From Antedon mediterranea (Eukaryota > Echinodermata > Crinoidea > Comatulida > Antedonidae): a stretch of 64,000 nucleotides of DNA. Positions 24,080 to 35,368 of this stretch are shown piece after piece (the first letter of the stretch is position 1; every line of letters begins with the position of its first letter). Both the position numbers and the translations under genes were made by a program. Location: assembly GCF_964355755.1 (NCBI RefSeq), contig NC_092678.1:13924922-13988921 (forward strand), read 5' to 3'. The notes beneath the pieces are model-generated. The model did not search any database and was not told the DNA's origin. It saw nothing but the letters and a program-made list of their open reading frames with translations.

Positions 24080-24300
24080 AGAGTATGGCAAGGCGTTTCG
24101 GACCGGATGGAGTACTCCTTTAAAGTTGTCATCGGAGAAGATTAGGTGGAAGAAATGCTTTCCATGGACTGCACCAGAAGTAATTTCTGGTGTCAATTTC
24201 TGGTGTCGAAGCACCATCAGAGCACAGCGATATTTACGCGTTTGGATACATGTGCAGCCGCATATTTACCAAAACGAACAACATAAGAATACGGGAAACT
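24080..24300 (+). pseudogene. Protein-kinase-like fragment (activation segment to subdomain IX)
   Basis: In one frame WKKCFPWTAPEVI (about 24148-24186) matches the kinase P+1 loop ending in the APE motif. In another frame, after a short duplicated stretch (TTTCTGGTGTC repeated), EHSDIYAFGYMCSRIF (about 24211-24258) matches the conserved aspartate-containing subdomain IX (SDIYAFG). No catalytic HRD or DFG motif is visible upstream, and the frames are not continuous, so this is a broken piece. Its position inside a TIR element suggests capture of a host exon, but the element could also have inserted near an old pseudogene. Family not determined. Confidence 0.55.
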
Positions 24301-24719
24301 GCATGCGGCGGCCGTCACCTGCAGAGCTAGCTTGGCCACCACCTTTTATGTAATAACGTTAGATCATGAATAATTAAAAGTCATACGTTTTTCAGAATGG
24401 ATTTTTAAAAAAGGGGAGCAATAAATTGTAGCTTTGTTTTCTTTTATTTATTATTAGTTTATGTATACATATTTTTTTATTTTTCGTATTCGTATTTAAT
24501 GTTATATTTCGGGGTGGGTGAAACTTACTGACTGACTTATTATGACTCTCTCCCCACATGATTACTTCATTGCATTTATTATCCTGTATGTATGTTATTA
24601 TATTGTGGAAATAAAATAAATAAAATAAAATTGAAATTGAAATTATATTTATTTGCAATTATCACATATTTTGTTCTATTTTACATTGTATAAAATTGTT
24701 ATAAAACGATGACAACATA

Positions 24720-26530
24720 CAATGACAGGAAAAACAGTAGCAGGATACAAAAACAGTTTCTGGGTACAAAACATTTGTAAAAAAAATTGTTTTGTACAAA
24801 AACATTGACTGGGTACAAAAACGGTGGTAGGGTATAAAAACAGTGGCAGGGTACAAAAACAGTGGCAGAGTACACAAACAGTGACAGGGTACAAAAACGG
24901 TAGCAGGGTGGTACAAAAACAGTGGCAGGGTACAAACACGGTGGCAGGGTACAAAGTCGATGGCAGCTGGGTACAAAATCAGTAGCAGGGTACAAAAACA
25001 GTAGCAGGGTACAAAAACAGTGGCAGGGTACAAAAACGGTGACAGGGTACAAAATAGATGGCAGCTGGGTACAAAAACAGTAGAAGGGTACAAAAACAGT
25101 GGCAGGGTACAAAAACGGTGGCAGGGTACAACAACGATGGCAGATGGGTACAAAAACAGTGGCAAGGTACAAAAAGGGTGGCAGGGTACAAAAACGATGG
25201 CAGATGGGTACAAAATCAGTGGCAGGGTACAAAAATAGTGGCAGGGTACAAAAACGGTGGCAGGGTACAAAAACGATGGCAGTTGGGTACAAAAAAATGA
25301 GCAGGGCACAAAAACAGTGGAGGGTACAAAAACGGTGGCAGGGTACAAAAACGATAGCAGCTGGGTACAAAAACAGTGGCAGGGTACAAAAACAGTGGCA
25401 GGATACAAAAACAGTGGCAGAGTACAAAAACAGTGGCAGGATACAAAAACGGTGGCAGGGTACAAAAACGATGACAGCTGGGTACAAAAACAGTGGCAGG
25501 GTACAAAAACGGTGGCAGGGTACAAAAACGGTAGCAGGGTACAAAAACAGTGTCACTGATTTTATACAATAGTTCGCGGGAAATCTGATTGCTGACCTTA
25601 TACAGGAATAAATACTTAGTGGTTGTGATATTCCATTTATTAAATTTAATGGGAAAGTATATCTTTCACAAAATGATGTATGTATGTCAGGCAGTGTTTT
25701 AAAGGCTGGAAGCCCCTGGTGGAAGGGTACAAAAACGATGGCAGCTGGGTACAAAAACAGTGGCAGGGTACAAAAACGGTGGCAGGGTATATACAAAAAC
25801 GATGGCAGGGTACAAAAACGATGGCAGCTGGGTACAAAAACAGTCGCAGGGTACATAAACAGTGGCAAGGTACACAAACAGTGGCAGGGTACAAAAACGA
25901 TGGCAGATGGGTACAAAAACAGTGGCAGGGTACAAAAACGGTGGCAGGGTACAAAATCGATGGCAGCTGGGTACAAAAACAGTTGCAGGGTACAAAAACA
26001 GAGACAGGGTATGACAAGCAGTGGTCTAGGGTACAAACACTTTTGTTGTATACAAAGTGTCTGGGAAAAAAGACGATGACAGCTAGTGGTACAAAAACGG
26101 TGGCAGGGAAACAAAAACGGTGGCAGGGTACAAAAACGGTTGCAGGCTATAAAAACAGTCGCAGGGTACAAAACAGTGGCAGGGTACAAAAACAGTAGCA
26201 GGGTACAAAAACAGTCGCAGGGAACAAAAACGGTGTCAGGGTACAAAAACAGAGACAGGGTACAAAAACTGGGGCATGGTACAAAAACAGTAGCAGGGTA
26301 CAAAAACGGTGGCAGGGTACAAGAACAGTGGCAGGGAACAAAACAGTGTCAGGTACAAAAACAGAGACGGTACGACCAAGCAGTGGTCTAGGATACAAAA
26401 ACTTGTGTTGTATACAAAGTTTCTGGAAAAAAAAGAAGATTGCAGGGATACAAAAACGGTGGCAGGGATACAAAACAGTGGCAGAGTACACAAAATTGTG
26501 TTGTACTAAAACAGTGGCAGGGTAAAAAAC
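24720..26530. repeat. 19/22-bp minisatellite (GTACAAAAACAGTGGCAGG)
   Basis: About 1.8 kb of tandem 19-bp units GTACAAAAACRGTGGCAGG mixed with 22-bp variants ending CAGCTGG, broken by about 150 bp of unique sequence near 25552-25725. The units contain no stop codon on the minus strand, which creates long artificial ORFs (up to 534 codons) rich in YPATVFVPC. Not a gene. Confidence 0.93.
25552..25725 (+). repeat. Internal duplication within the TIR element
   Basis: TCACTGATTTTATACAATAG to AAAGGCTGGAAGCCC repeats sequence from 22841-22915 and 23048-23158 of the same element, and lies inside the minisatellite. It indicates rearrangement or a nested insertion of a deleted copy. Confidence 0.7.
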
Positions 26531-27282
26531 ATACACACTTATTTGTAGCATTTTACGAAAAAAGTATCGGTCCGGAGTATTCATCAACAGAGCTAAACAA
26601 ATGAAGGAAAGGGTCAGAACATGTGACTCTGGCAGATAACAGCTAGATAACATTACTTTTCAAGAGTAATAAGAAAAAAGGAAACATATTACAGTATATT
26701 CAATTTGTTAACCTAAATATATCTTTCATTTTTAATTTAAGATAATTATTTACATGATGATAACACTTTTTAATGTGTATTAATTTAAATTGGTTATTTA
26801 AATTAATAACATATTCATTCATATTCATAATTGTCAATCATTTTTTTCCATTAAAACTTAAAAATTGGCTATTTGTAGTTTATTGTATTAATCTTTATGG
26901 TTTATTTTACATCATTTATATCTCAATGTATATTGCATTATTTTTATTATCTTTGATTAAATATTAATATTATGTACTGTAGTAGTCCTATACACATTTT
27001 TAAAAATGCTCAACAAAGTCTCAAACCACATAAAATCTAAAAGTTGAAACTGAATATTTAATGGCCCTTGAGAATTCTAGGTAGCCTGCGCAAAGGTCAT
27101 CAAGGCCAAATTTAAGAGGATGACTCAAGCTCTTCCATGCGAATCATCTCAGGTTAGACCAACCTCCAGTGGGCAGGACTTGTAGTTAGAACTTGTGGCT
27201 CAAATGACACTCCAGGGCAATAAAATCACAATAACTTACAAAGCACTGACAGTAATTGCTTGTCAAAACCAAATTGCCTAAC
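26531..27282. other. Right interior of the TIR element, no gene
   Basis: AT-rich sequence with no recognised domain; ORFs are short and hydrophobic by composition only. Confidence 0.5.
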
Positions 27283-28702
27283 CGTAACGCTAACGTAGCC
27301 TGGTCCGCGTAATGTAATTAACGCTTAAACATTGCAATATTTTAACTAAATTTCAAGATACCTTTGTAATCCGTCATTTTATGTTTTCTGTGCAATTTGT
27401 TAACCTTTTAGTAGTCTTAGGGCGCTTTAAGTGCAATTATCAGTGTAATTTTTATGTCTGAGGACCCCAATGGAAATAAGTTTTCTTTTAAACTTTCTTA
27501 TTCCTCGGTTCATTCTATTAATATTGTTATCTTGTTCTTTTTTCTATGTTATGTTTGTCTTTGTATTTTTGAGTGAACCAAATAAAACTGAACTGAACTG
27601 AAAATGTCACTTCATTTTCCCTATACCTACAATGGTTAATAGTAAATACCATATTTATTCAAATAAACACGGGAGCTTTTATTCAAGGGAGGCGTTTATT
27701 CAGGGGAAGGCGTTGATTTTATTTAGAGTAAAATGGTGAAATATATACACAAATAAATGCCCCTATCAGAATGAAAACTAGCTAGGCTACCTATAGGCCT
27801 AGTTTACCATTTCAAAATTTTAATTAAAATTACCGGTTTGTTCGGAATTTCTTCTCTGTGCCTAATAAGTTATATTATAGTTCATAGTTCATTTTATTTG
27901 TCCATACCGTGTGATCATATAATATATAGATAGGCGCCCTATATCTTATCATATTGCCTGGTTAAGCCTTAGAAGTATAATAATATATATAGTTTATCAG
28001 GCTAGTTAGTTAGGCACAGTTAGGCATCACTAGTATCAGACGTCTAGTCTAGGTCTAGGGCTATCTAGGATAGCATAGTACTTGGTACTTGGTTTGTCCT
28101 CCTGAATCTTCCACGAGCGAGGGAAATTAACTAGATAGGAGGTCTCAGTGAAGTAGGCGCGCCTACCACAATATACTTTCCTAGATTATATGGCCTATAC
28201 AAATATTAGGCATAACATCAATTCATAAACATTCTATTTACGTATGCAAAATATTAGATACCTAATAATGTTATGTCTATTTTTTATTTGGACTTATTTC
28301 AACAAACTTGTGTTTTGTATGTAACATTAGCGTTGACGGATGGGTACAAGAGGAACACTTTTTAAATATATTCTTTATCCACTCACTTACGATTTTTTTC
28401 CATGTTTTATAGGCCTATATATAATATAACAATAATACAGTACAACATTTGCGATTTAATACTTTGTTTTTTTTTTTATCTTTTCTCATTTCGTATAATA
28501 TATAATACATTTCCGTTTCCTCAGTAGTTTTACTTTTTTTTCTATTAACACATGTTAGTTTCACCATCCTACTTAACATCTAATATTCAATTAACAATGT
28601 TTGTTTTTTCTTCTGATTAGAACAATCAGTTGTATTCATTTCGTAACCTATTCTTATATAATAATATAAGTAGTTCTTTGATAGTAAACCAATAAAACTT
28701 AC

Positions 28703-28762
28703 GTTGGCAAGACAGTTTCGTCTAGCTGTCAGCTTGACTTCTTCAGTTGCTATGATGCGTTA
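28703..28762 (-). ncRNA. Hammerhead-ribozyme-like motif, left arm
   Basis: Read on the minus strand: helix I GCAA, core CTGAAGA, a stem II hairpin (GTC/GAC and AGCT/AGCT with a 3-nt loop), GAAA, a minimal helix III, cleavage triplet GTC, then TTGC closing helix I. All core nucleotides of CUGANGA...GAAA...GUC are present. Helix III is too short for a stable monomer, which fits the tiny helix III reported for PLE hammerheads. It is on the same strand as the endonuclease, downstream of it. Confidence 0.65.
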
Positions 28763-29308
28763 TGGCGCCGATTGGTCTTCTTTCCAGCCACTAGATGATT
28801 TTGTTGTGTAGCCTAGGGGACCAGTCGTCGTCAGAAGCTGATCGTAAATGTGAGATAGTTGGTGCGCGCCTTCGTCTCTATTCATCTTTGTATTTTTATT
28901 TTGCTTTCTTATGCTGATGCTTTCTTTAATTTTACGTTTAAGCCAAACTTGTTCTTTGTGTAGTACTTCTATCTTATCCCAGTTAGGTATGTGGTTGTGT
29001 GTGGTCATATGGTCCGTGATTGCTGATTTATGTAAAATGGAGGACGAAACTTTCCGTGATGCACGCGTCTGCATGTTCTGTGTGTTTTCCTCAACATCTT
29101 TCTTGTGCTCTTTAATTCTGGTTTTGAGTGCCCTACCCGTTTCCCCAATGTACACCATCTCACAGTTGGTGCACCCCACTTTGTAGACGACACCACAGGA
29201 ATCCTCTTTGCATGCTTTATCTTTCGGTCGGACGATTAAGTTTTTAATCTCACATTTACGATCAGCTTCTGACGACGACTGGTCCCCTAGGCTACACAAC
29301 AAAATCAT
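28760..29308 (-). pseudogene. GIY-YIG endonuclease domain of Penelope-like element
   Basis: An open frame of 182 codons. Residues about 38-70 contain GVVYKVGCTNCEMVYIGETG, the PLE form of the GIY-YIG core, followed by the catalytic-helix arginine region ALKTRIKEHKK. The CxxC pair and downstream histidines (ITDHMTTHNH) fit the zinc-binding features of PLE endonucleases. The C-terminus NRDEGAHQLSHIYDQLL is also PLE-like. The RT domain that normally precedes it is missing, so the frame is a 5'-truncated remnant; its first ~30 residues come from the inverted arm. It would nick DNA during retrotransposition in an intact element. Confidence 0.87.
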
Positions 29309-29340
29309 CTAGTGGCTGGAAAGGAGACCAATCGGCGCCA

Positions 29341-29400
29341 TAACGCATCATAGCAACTGAAGAAGTCAAGCTGACAGCTAGACGAAACTGTCTTGCCAAC
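29341..29400 (+). ncRNA. Hammerhead-ribozyme-like motif, right arm
   Basis: Identical motif in the inverted arm: GCAA 29353-29356, CTGAAGA 29357-29363, stem II 29365-29383, GAAA 29384-29387, GTC 29390-29392 with predicted cleavage after C29392, TTGC 29393-29396. Evidence as for the left copy. Confidence 0.65.
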
Positions 29401-29629
29401 GTAAGTTTTATTGGTTTACTATCAAAGAACTACTTATATTATTATACGAATCGAAACCAGAAGAAATGTTTTCATTATTCTTATATAATTTCTACTAGTA
29501 CTGATTTCTTTTTTGTATACATATAATCTATTCTAACCCTTTCCCATTCTCTTAGCATTTTTTTTCCATTTTTTTTTAGATATTTACAATCGTAGTATCG
29601 TTGCGTTTGTTTCGACCAAACATACATTT

Positions 29630-30235
29630 AACTAGAGGGTACTCCGAGAGTACAAACCTCCGCCTACAGTGAAATTCCCCTACATAAAATTCCCCCCGAA
29701 AATGTTTTTTTTTTACATTTTTTTTTTATTAGTTCTAAAGTGTAAATATGCTAACTGCACACTACAAAGTTGTGGATGAGAGTTTGGTGTAATGGTTATG
29801 TTTCCAGCCTCTCACATTTAAGGTCCCTGGTTCAAGTCCCGCTGAGAGTTTTTTTTATTTTTTTATTTATTTTTTTTTTGTGAACCTTGATCTTTAACAC
29901 TGACCCTTCAAAATGTAACCAAATTTATATGATGAGTCATTGATCATTGTGGCTAAGTTTGGTGAGAATCGGATCAAAACTGTGGTCTCTAGGCAGTAAT
30001 ATAGTTTTTTGTTAGTTGTGACCTTGACCTACGACATTTCTCCCTCAAATTCGAACTTGTCCGAGCTTTTTGGGCATAGATCATTGTGTCCAAATTTGGT
30101 TAGAATCGGATAAAAACTGTGGCCTCCAGGCTGTTCACAGACAAACACACAAACGCACCCACCCCCCCCCCCCCCACACACACCCAAACATACAGGGGTG
30201 AAAACATAACCTCCTTGGCGGGAGTAATTAACAAT
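29630..30235 (+). mobile_element. SINE-like repeat with tRNA-Glu-like head
   Basis: The left end ACTAGAGGGTACTCCGAG and right end CTCCTTGGCGGGAG frame a repeat. It contains a pol III tRNA-like segment (29778-29849), a T-rich spacer, then two divergent copies of a GTTTGGTGAGAATCGGATC...AAAACTGTGG module. The module copies (about 29950 and 30090) suggest internal duplication. A C-run and CACA tract sit near 30160. Repeats with the GTGACCTTGACC and AATCGGA words are widespread in marine invertebrates; exact family not known to me. Confidence 0.65.
29778..29849 (+). other. tRNA-Glu(CTC)-like pol III promoter segment
   Basis: An A-box-like TTTGGTGTAATGG (29783-29795), CCTCTCAC resembling the tRNA-Glu anticodon loop, and a perfect B box GGTTCAAGTCC (29829-29839). 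The T stem has two mismatches and the acceptor arms do not pair, so it is a tRNA-derived promoter and not a tRNA gene. Confidence 0.7.
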
Positions 30236-30594
30236 GCATATTCTCTCTTTTAACTGTAAATTACTATACTTACTAGCTATTTAAACTAACAAAATATTAA
30301 CATTGCTTTTTATTTTGAATAATAAAATATTTTCATTTAACATTGCTTTTTATTTTAAATAAATCCACTTTTCAACAGTGTTTCTTTTGCCTTATTGTTA
30401 CAAAAAATTTACTTAAAGCATAGCGAATGTTGCATGAAATAGTTAGTGAGTCCAAGATATATGATAAAAACTACATAAAATGTCGTATATTATGTTCCCA
30501 ATCTTAGTACAAATATTGCACATTCCTTGTGATTAGTTCATTATGAAAGACAATAATAAGATTGTTTTTATAGTTACTGTGTTTAAATTTACAT
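30236..30594. other. AT-rich spacer, nothing recognised
   Basis: No gene, repeat end or RNA feature seen. Confidence 0.5.
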
Positions 30595-31391
30595 ATTGAG
30601 ATTTAATACTTTGTTAAAACAGCGACATTTTCGAACAATGACCAAATAATCGATTGAAATAATAAGGTAAATGTAACGATACACCTCTACGGCATTGATC
30701 TTTTTTGGGAATTATTCATTAATATACAAACGTGAGTAGCAACTATCAGTAACAAAGTTAATTTGTATATTGTGCGTTTATCTAACAGTGGTGCCTACCC
30801 ACACTCACAATAAGAAATTTGCGATTCAAATGGCGACCAAAATTGTTTATACTATAACTAAATGTTTTAGGTTTATTCTCCAAGGTCTAAAAAATGTACC
30901 TACAGGTACCTGTGTTAAACCAAATAATAATATTGGAATGTTCCATTCATCGCAAATTAATACAATTGTATAAATATATATTAAATCTGTCAAAATAGTA
31001 TTTTTTTTGGAAAATCGGGATGTCTTCAAAATTATAATGCTGTACCCGAGCTGTTCAATCGAATTTTAGTTATCAAAAACAATTATCGTAGAAGGAGATA
31101 GGTAAATGCAAAGCATCTTCGTAGTATTATGTGCTGGGTTCTTTCAAGATGGACATCCATTAGACACTAATAGACAGTGTATACTACGATCGGAAAAACA
31201 CCCCTATTTGAGGCAAATCGTTGAACCTAAATTCATTTTAATTGTCAATAACTAATTATCTAACTCAATTTAGTTAGTAAACATGGTTACATTAGGAGGT
31301 TAAAATCAGTATCGAAAGTACGAACCAACTTGATATATCATCCAGTAAACATTCTAGAAGTAACGCGCGATTTACCGAATATTGCCCTTAC
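30595..31391 (-). mobile_element. Helitron-family copy a, 3'-truncated
   Basis: Colinear with the left-to-right sequence of the 40144-41383 copy from GATTTAATACTTTGTTAAAA to TACGAAAATGTATATATAGA. Read on the minus strand, the 5' end is TCTATATATA at 31391. The 3' hairpin end is missing. Confidence 0.65.
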
Positions 31392-31669
31392 GAAAATGTA
31401 TATATAGACACATGACCAAACAATCCTTGCCTTGCCTTGCCTAATACTAACAGGCTAGACCTACTAGCTAGGCTGAGAGGTAGCAAATACCAAATACGAA
31501 ACTTCGACATCCAACTGGAATTCATTTAGGCGAACGATTCTACAAAATAGGTGGCTCTGTTGTATTTCAAAGCAATAATATAAAAAATAATATTTTCCAA
31601 ACGCGAAAAGATTGTTGTTTTTTTTGCACACGAAAAAAAATACTAATAAACGATCGTTTAATAGTGCGT

Positions 31670-33414
31670 ACTATTGCACGCAATGTGACCCACAATCGTC
31701 CAATCAAATGACAGGAATTTATTTAGGCTATATAATATACAAATAAAGAATGTTTATGAGTGGAAGGTTAAATATCAACTCGGCGTTGTCTCGTTGATAT
31801 TATAACCTTTCATCATTCACCTCATGTTATTATTTGTAACATTACACGAACATAAAACATTAAATATTTATCTAAATAGATTCCTGTCATTTGAATCAAA
31901 TAAAAGGTATTCCTAGCCAAGGCCTACATTATTCATTATTGATTAAAACAGTAAGATTTGTTTTTTAATAATATTATATTAAATGTTATATTTATATGGA
32001 TTTTATAAACACACCTACTTAAGTGTTAATTATGTCAACAAACGACCAAACAATCCTAGGCCCAGCAAGGCTAAAACGCCTAGGCTAGGCCTAGCCTAAT
32101 GCTAACAAGCTTAGAAGAACGTTTTGCTAGAAAAACTGCAGCCATCAAATTAAACTGCCAGACTCATACAGAGTACATGGTGTTGAACCTAAAATCGGTA
32201 AAAAGCCATAAGATTGCCGTTCTGCAATGTAATCTTTGTAACAAGCACGCACAATTTTGCATTTTAACTGAATAACAAGAACATTTAAATGACGTTTGTT
32301 TTCGTAGCTCATATACCCTAACATATTTAACAGGTTAATTTAAAACAAAAAATCAAACAAACTAAGTCGAAATCAATTTTTTTAAACTAGAAAACCGATT
32401 GATTGATTTACTGATAATATACGAATAATTACGACGGGTGCTTTGACATCGTTTTATTTGAATGTAATATGGTGTTATTCTATTTTAGGGTAATATACGA
32501 ACCATGCCATTTTGTGAATGTGATTGACTGTCAGTAGAGCATATACAGTAACATTGTATTGAAATGTTCAAAAATATTCACAGGAGGATAGAACTTGATT
32601 TTATTTTAAATTGTGACAATTATATTTTGAAGATGTATTAGGCCTACAATTATAGATAATGATTTTACTTGTAAAAAAAAAGTTGGTTTCCTCCACAAAG
32701 AAAGAGATTCTACATTATTAGATACATTTATTCTCAAAGAGATAAAGTTTAATGTTCCTCTTTCCATGGTTTTTACCTATATTAAATTATAAAATCTGTA
32801 TCTACTTTTACAAGTTGTACTTAACCTTTCAATGATGTCAAATAAATGTTTATTAATATAATGATGTGGAAAACAGTTTCGGTTTTCGTATTAGGCTGGT
32901 AGACAGATTTGTCTTAGTTTATAATTGGTTTGTATTTTTGAAATTGTATTAGGCCTACATTTATAGATAATGATTTTACTTGTAAAATAAAAGTTGGTTT
33001 CCTCCACAAAGAAAGAGATCCTACATTATTAGATACATTTATTCTCAAAGAGATAAAGTTAAATGTTCCTCTTTCCATTATTAAATTATGAAATCTGTAT
33101 CTACTTTTACAAGTTGTACTTAACCTTTCAATGATGTCAAATAAATGTTTATTAACATATGATGTTGAAAACTGTTTAGGTTTTCGTATTAGGCTGGTAG
33201 GCAGATTTGTCTTAGTTTATAATTGGTTTGTATTTTTGAAATCATAATATTAGTAGATCGAGGGAGCTCAGAATATGTTTATACATTTGATAATATTAGT
33301 AGATTGAAGGAGCCCAGAAGATGTTTAAATATTTGATAATATTAGTAGATCGAAGGAGCTCAGAATATGTTTAAACATTTGATAATATTAGTAGATCGAA
33401 GGAACCCAGAAGAT
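31670..33414. repeat. Module R, copy 1, with internal tandem duplication
   Basis: From TATTGCACGCAATGTGACCC this matches 38372 onward, and from GGAAGGTTAAATATCAACTC it matches 33419 onward. Inside, about 310 bp (32627-32939) is duplicated in tandem (32941-33239). It ends in four short repeats of GATAATATTAGTAGATYGAAGGA. No gene. Confidence 0.85.
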
Positions 33415-35229
33415 GTGGAAGGTTAAATATCAACTCAGAGTTGCCTCGTTGATATATAACCTTTCATCATTCACCTCATCCCATTATTTGTAACATTACA
33501 CAAATATAAAACATTTAATATTTATCTAAATAGATTCCTGTCATTTGAATCAAATAAAAGGTATTCCTAGCCAAGGCCTACATTATTCATTATTGATTAA
33601 AACAGTAAGATTTGTTTTCTAATAACATTATATTAAATGTTATATTTATATGGATTTTTTAAACACACCTACTTTAGTATTAATTATGTCAACAAATGAC
33701 CAAACAATCCTAGGCCCAGCAAGGCTAAAACGCCTAGGCTAGGCCTAGCCTAATACTAACAGGCCTAGGAGAACGTTTTGCTAGAAAAACTGCAGCCATC
33801 AATTTAAATTGCCAGACTCATATAGAGTACATGGTGTTGAATCTACAATCGGTAAAAAGCCATAAGATTGCCGTTCTGCAATGCTGTCTTTGTAACACGC
33901 ACGCACAATTTTGAATTTTAACTAAATAACAAGAAAATTTAAATTACGTTTGTTTTCGTAGCTCATATACCCTAACATATTTAACAGGTTAATTTAAAAC
34001 AAAAAATCAAACAAACTAAGTCGAAATCAATTTTTTTAAACTAGAAAACCGATTGATTGATTTACTGATAATATACAAATAGGGCTAATTACGACGGGTG
34101 GTTTTACATCGTTTTATTTGAATGTTATATGATGTTATTCTAATTTAGGGTAATATACGAACCATGCCATTTTGTGAATGTGATTGACTGTCAGTAGAGC
34201 ATATACAGAAACATTGTATTGAAATGTTCAAAAATATTCACAGGATGATAGAACTTGATTTTATATTAAATGTTGTACAGTTATTTTTTGAAGATGTATT
34301 AGGCCTCCAATTATAGATAATGATTTTACTTGTAAAATAAAAGTCGGTTTCCTCCACAAAGAAAGAGATCCTAAAGTATTAGATACATTTATTCTCAAAG
34401 AGATAAAGTTTAATGTTCCTCTTTCCATTATTAAATTATGAAATCTGTATCTACTTTTACAAGTTGTACTTAACCTTTCAATGATGTCAAATAAATGTTT
34501 ATTAATATAATGATGTGGAAAACTGTTTCGGTTTTCGTATTAGGCTGGTAGACAGATTTGTCTTAATTTATAATTGGTTTGTATTTTTGAAATCATAATA
34601 TTGGTAGATCGAAAGAGCCCAGAAAATGTTTAAACATTTGATAATATTAGTAAATCTAAGGAGCCCAGAAAATGTTTAAACATTGGTTGGCGCAGGGACA
34701 CCCAAAATTCAGAGTATACATTTTATTCATGTGAAATGTCGTATCGTATCGTTTCCTTCCTATACAAAAAGATCAAAATGGAATGACAGCAGGAAAAGAA
34801 ACTCTTAAAGTCAGCTGCAGTTCTTTACTTTAACCATGTAAAGCTGAAATAAAAATGTTCCTAATGAGTTTGAAGAATGAAGATAAGAAGTTTGTAATGT
34901 TATTCTTTATTCTTGTTAGGCAGATTTTCAGAGTTTGTGATTGGTTGGTTGTAAATTGCAAATGACGGCAATTTTCTTATTAATAGTAGCACGAAGTAAA
35001 ACAGCTCCAAAACTCTGTCATTAACATGTGAAGACAAACATAGATTCTAGACCTAAATTTAAAACAAACGAGAAAAAATTCAATCAAAATGATATACTAA
35101 TAACATTCTGTTAAACATAATATACTTTTGTCATATTCATTTCAAAGAAAATGCAGACTGTAATATTTTGTTATAAGCATTCTGAGACACAATTTAAACA
35201 CATATAAAAAGCTACAACGATAGCACTGA

Positions 35230-35310
35230 TTATTATTATTATTATTATTATTATTAGTGTTATTATTAGTGTTATTGTTATTGTTATTATTATTATTATT
35301 ATTTTTGTTA
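35230..35310. repeat. (TTA)n / (GTTATT)n microsatellite
   Basis: Long run of ATT with GTTATT variants. The equivalent site in P2 was the target of the Helitron at 40144. Confidence 0.9.
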
Positions 35311-35368
35311 ATAACATTATTACTATGCTACGTCCGCAATTGTAAAAGTATAGATTTATTGTATCTTA

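Larger units (their letters stand above)
22560..27314. mobile_element. 4755-bp element with CATTACGCGGACCAGGCTAC inverted termini
   Basis: The left terminus (22560-22591) and the reverse complement of the right terminus (27314-27283) agree over about 32 bp with one mismatch, then diverge. The element sits exactly between segment A copy 2 and segment B copy 2. In unit 1 the same place reads GGTACTAATTAACG without it, so ends are defined to the base. No ordinary target duplication remains (see findings). Inside are a protein-kinase-like fragment, a 1.8-kb minisatellite and an internal duplication; I see no transposase. Superfamily unresolved. Confidence 0.85.
28661..29474 (-). mobile_element. 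Penelope-like element fragment with inverted arms
   Basis: The insertion interrupts segment B (unit 1 reads TTCTTATATAATTTCTACTA). A 12-bp target duplication TATTCTTATATA lies at 28649-28660 and 29475-29486. Arms of about 196 bp (28661-28856 and 29247-29442) are inverted copies, and between them is a GIY-YIG endonuclease domain. PLEs are known for such inverted or tandem terminal repeats and for GIY-YIG endonucleases. The reverse transcriptase is absent, so this is a truncated copy. Each arm has a hammerhead-ribozyme-like motif. Confidence 0.88.
27315..29520. repeat. Segment B, copy 2
   Basis: Matches 18737-21028 but lacks about 0.8 kb including the ~180-bp satellite and neighbouring Helitron sequence (junction near 28283), and carries the Penelope-like insertion at 28661-29474. 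Similarity ends near TTTTTTGTATAC at about 29520. Confidence 0.9.

Noticed and set aside
24662-26303. Long minus-strand ORFs (up to 534 codons) rich in YPATVFVPC
   Set aside because: They are produced by the stop-free 19/22-bp minisatellite, are open in several frames and on both strands, and have no unique domain.
29778-29849. Functional tRNA-Glu gene
   Set aside because: Acceptor arms do not pair and the T stem has mismatches; it is the promoter part of a repeat.
33240-33420. CRISPR-like array of short repeats (GATAATATTAGTAGATCGAAGG)
   Set aside because: Only four imperfect units with near-identical spacers in an animal genome; this is a minisatellite.
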